Origin: Actinomycetota bacterium
GTDB lineage: Bacteria; Actinomycetota; Actinomycetes; Actinomycetales; Actinomycetaceae
Assembly (NCBI GenBank): GCA_019425105.1
Contig: JAHYYD010000102.1
Span: forward strand, 1-7,632
Direction: 5' to 3'
DNA: 7,632 bases
The first letter of the stretch is position 1; each line of letters starts with the position of its first letter. This document shows, in pieces, positions 7,255-7,632 of the stretch. Both the position numbers and the translations under genes were made by a program. The notes beneath the pieces are model-generated. The model was not told the DNA's origin. It saw nothing but the letters and a program-made list of their open reading frames with translations, and did no database searches.

Positions 7255-7330
7255 TCCACCGTCAGTGCGCTGATCCACCATCGGCATCCTGCTCCACCAT
7301 CAATACCGCTCTCCACCGTTACGCCCGCCT
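7255..7330. repeat. Four-copy array of TCCACCRTY with exact 19-nt period
   Basis: The 9-mers at 7255, 7274, 7293 and 7312 read tccaccgtc, tccaccatc, tccaccatc and tccaccgtt. Each start is 19 bases after the last, and the 10 bases between cores are variable. On the other strand the core is RAYGGTGGA. A degraded fifth copy may begin at 7330. The period is not a multiple of three, so it is not a coding repeat, and the core is too short for CRISPR. It resembles an array of protein-binding sites spaced a little under two helical turns. Confidence 0.6.
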
Positions 7331-7337
7331 CCCCCAC

Positions 7338-7440
7338 AAAAGTCGCACGTTATTTAATCCGGTTACTTTTTAAGATAGCTAGAAAACGTTGCAATTCCAA
7401 CGACGCTATTTCACATGTTTAAGTAGTCGCGGGGGAATTA
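7338..7440. other. AT-rich non-coding stretch
   Basis: This stretch is clearly richer in A/T than the surrounding high-GC sequence (for example ttatttaatcc and actttttaagatagct). It contains no supported gene. A weak -10-like TAAGAT (7371-7376) and a short inverted repeat, cgttg (7387-7391) with caacg (7398-7402), are present. It could be a regulatory region for a gene beyond the right edge, a nucleoid-protein binding zone, or foreign DNA. Confidence 0.4.
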
Positions 7441-7448
7441 CGTGCGAC
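7342..7448. repeat. Inverted repeat pair bounding the AT-rich stretch
   Basis: gtcgcacgttatt (7342-7354) and aattacgtgcgac (7436-7448) are inverted copies matching at 12 of 13 positions. They delimit 107 bases. They might be ends of a tiny non-autonomous element, but no flanking target duplication is evident, or paired binding sites for a DNA-looping regulator. Confidence 0.4.
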
Positions 7449-7474
7449 ATTGGTGGGAAACCATCATGTGTCGC
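7444..7474. other. Imperfect hairpin
   Basis: gcgaca (7444-7449) pairs with tgtcgc (7469-7474), and inside it tggt (7451-7454) pairs with acca (7460-7463) around gggaa. An internal loop separates the two stems. The left arm overlaps the right copy of the 13-bp inverted repeat, so alternative pairings exist. Function unknown. Confidence 0.3.
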
Positions 7475-7510
7475 GACCTGACTTCCCGGCGTTACAAGCA
7501 CCACTAGAAT

Positions 7511-7528
7511 CTAGCAGAACCTTGCTAG
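7511..7528. other. Small hairpin among ctag repeats
   Basis: ctagca (7511-7516) pairs with tgctag (7523-7528) around six bases. Together with ctag at 7504-7507 this gives three CTAG tetramers within 25 bases, an uncommon tetramer in many bacterial genomes. No gene is supported in 7173-7632; this and the neighbouring entries are all I see there. Confidence 0.25.
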
Positions 7529-7596
7529 AACCCAGAGCAAAAAAGCCACCGAAACCCTACACACGACGTAGCCACCTTGGCCTTAGGCTGGTGTTG

Positions 7597-7602
7597 TTGA
7601 CA
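7597..7602 (+). promoter_or_regulatory. Perfect -35 hexamer near the right edge
   Basis: TTGACA is a 6/6 match to the SigA -35 consensus. At 17-base spacing the -10 position (7620-7625) reads gtgcct, a poor match, so the promoter is uncertain. If real, it drives a gene or RNA beginning beyond the window. Confidence 0.3.
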
Positions 7603-7632
7603 CTTCGTTAAGCGGGTGTGTGCCTGCGGAGA

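Noticed and set aside
7255..7330. CRISPR array
   Set aside because: The conserved core is 9 bases and the spacers 10 bases, far below CRISPR sizes; no cas gene is present.
7255..7330. MraZ-type operator (GTGGAG boxes)
   Set aside because: The reverse core contains ggtgga, but mraZ boxes recur at about 10-11 bases, not 19, and no mraZ or ftsZ-cluster gene is visible.
7409..7424. parS-like sequence (tttcacatgttta)
   Set aside because: Only one half matches the parS palindrome; the other half lacks the complementary arm.
7539..7544. Minus-strand terminator marked by a six-T run
   Set aside because: No stable hairpin lies immediately upstream of the run on the minus strand.
7173..7632. tRNA, rRNA or known structured RNA gene
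   Set aside because: No cloverleaf, conserved T-loop or recognisable rRNA or regulatory RNA segment was seen by eye; a covariance-model search would be needed to exclude divergent RNAs.

Overview
The window is high-GC bacterial chromosome with short intergenic gaps, strongly G/C-biased third codon positions, AGGAG-type ribosome binding sites, one likely leaderless gene, and GC-rich hairpin terminators without clear U-tracts. Together with the DUF4032/kinase-like protein and the MsiK/UgpC-type sugar ATPase, this points to an actinobacterium. An Actinomyces/Schaalia-like member of the Actinomycetaceae is my guess from protein style, not a proven assignment.

Layout. (1) 1-252: non-coding leader with a possible promoter and three consecutive hairpins. 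(2) 253-1383 (+): ATP-binding subunit of a carbohydrate/glycerol-3-phosphate ABC transporter (UgpC/MsiK/MsmK family), alone and closed by a 14-bp-stem terminator. (3) 1548-2810 (+): DUF4032 protein with a WaaP/Kdo-kinase-like N-terminal kinase core, probably leaderless, followed after 40 bp by (4) 2851-3594 (+): a glycerophosphodiester phosphodiesterase. Two tandem hairpins follow, the second probably shared with (5) 3697-4902 (-): an unrecognised 401-residue protein with two C-terminal membrane segments. Upstream of it lie an inverted repeat over its likely promoter, a second hairpin, and (6) a possible small minus-strand gene at 4996-5223. (7) 5457-6938 (+): a flotillin-like SPFH membrane scaffold protein with its own promoter. 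(8) 6939-7632: almost 700 bp without a convincing gene. It holds a decayed 74-bp tandem duplication that includes the flotillin stop codon, a strong terminator, a four-copy array with exact 19-nt period, an AT-rich stretch bounded by inverted repeats, hairpins, and a perfect TTGACA near the right edge.

How the parts fit. The ATPase has no permease or binding-protein genes beside it, which fits a shared ATPase serving several sugar importers. The phosphodiesterase releases glycerol-3-phosphate from deacylated phospholipids, so ATPase plus phosphodiesterase recalls the UgpC-UgpQ end of an ugp locus, with a kinase-like DUF4032 protein inserted between. The flotillin would organise membrane domains. 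No functional link between it and the left-hand genes can be shown. No complete new defence or mobile system is visible; the least explained parts are the unknown membrane protein locus and the repeat-rich right end.
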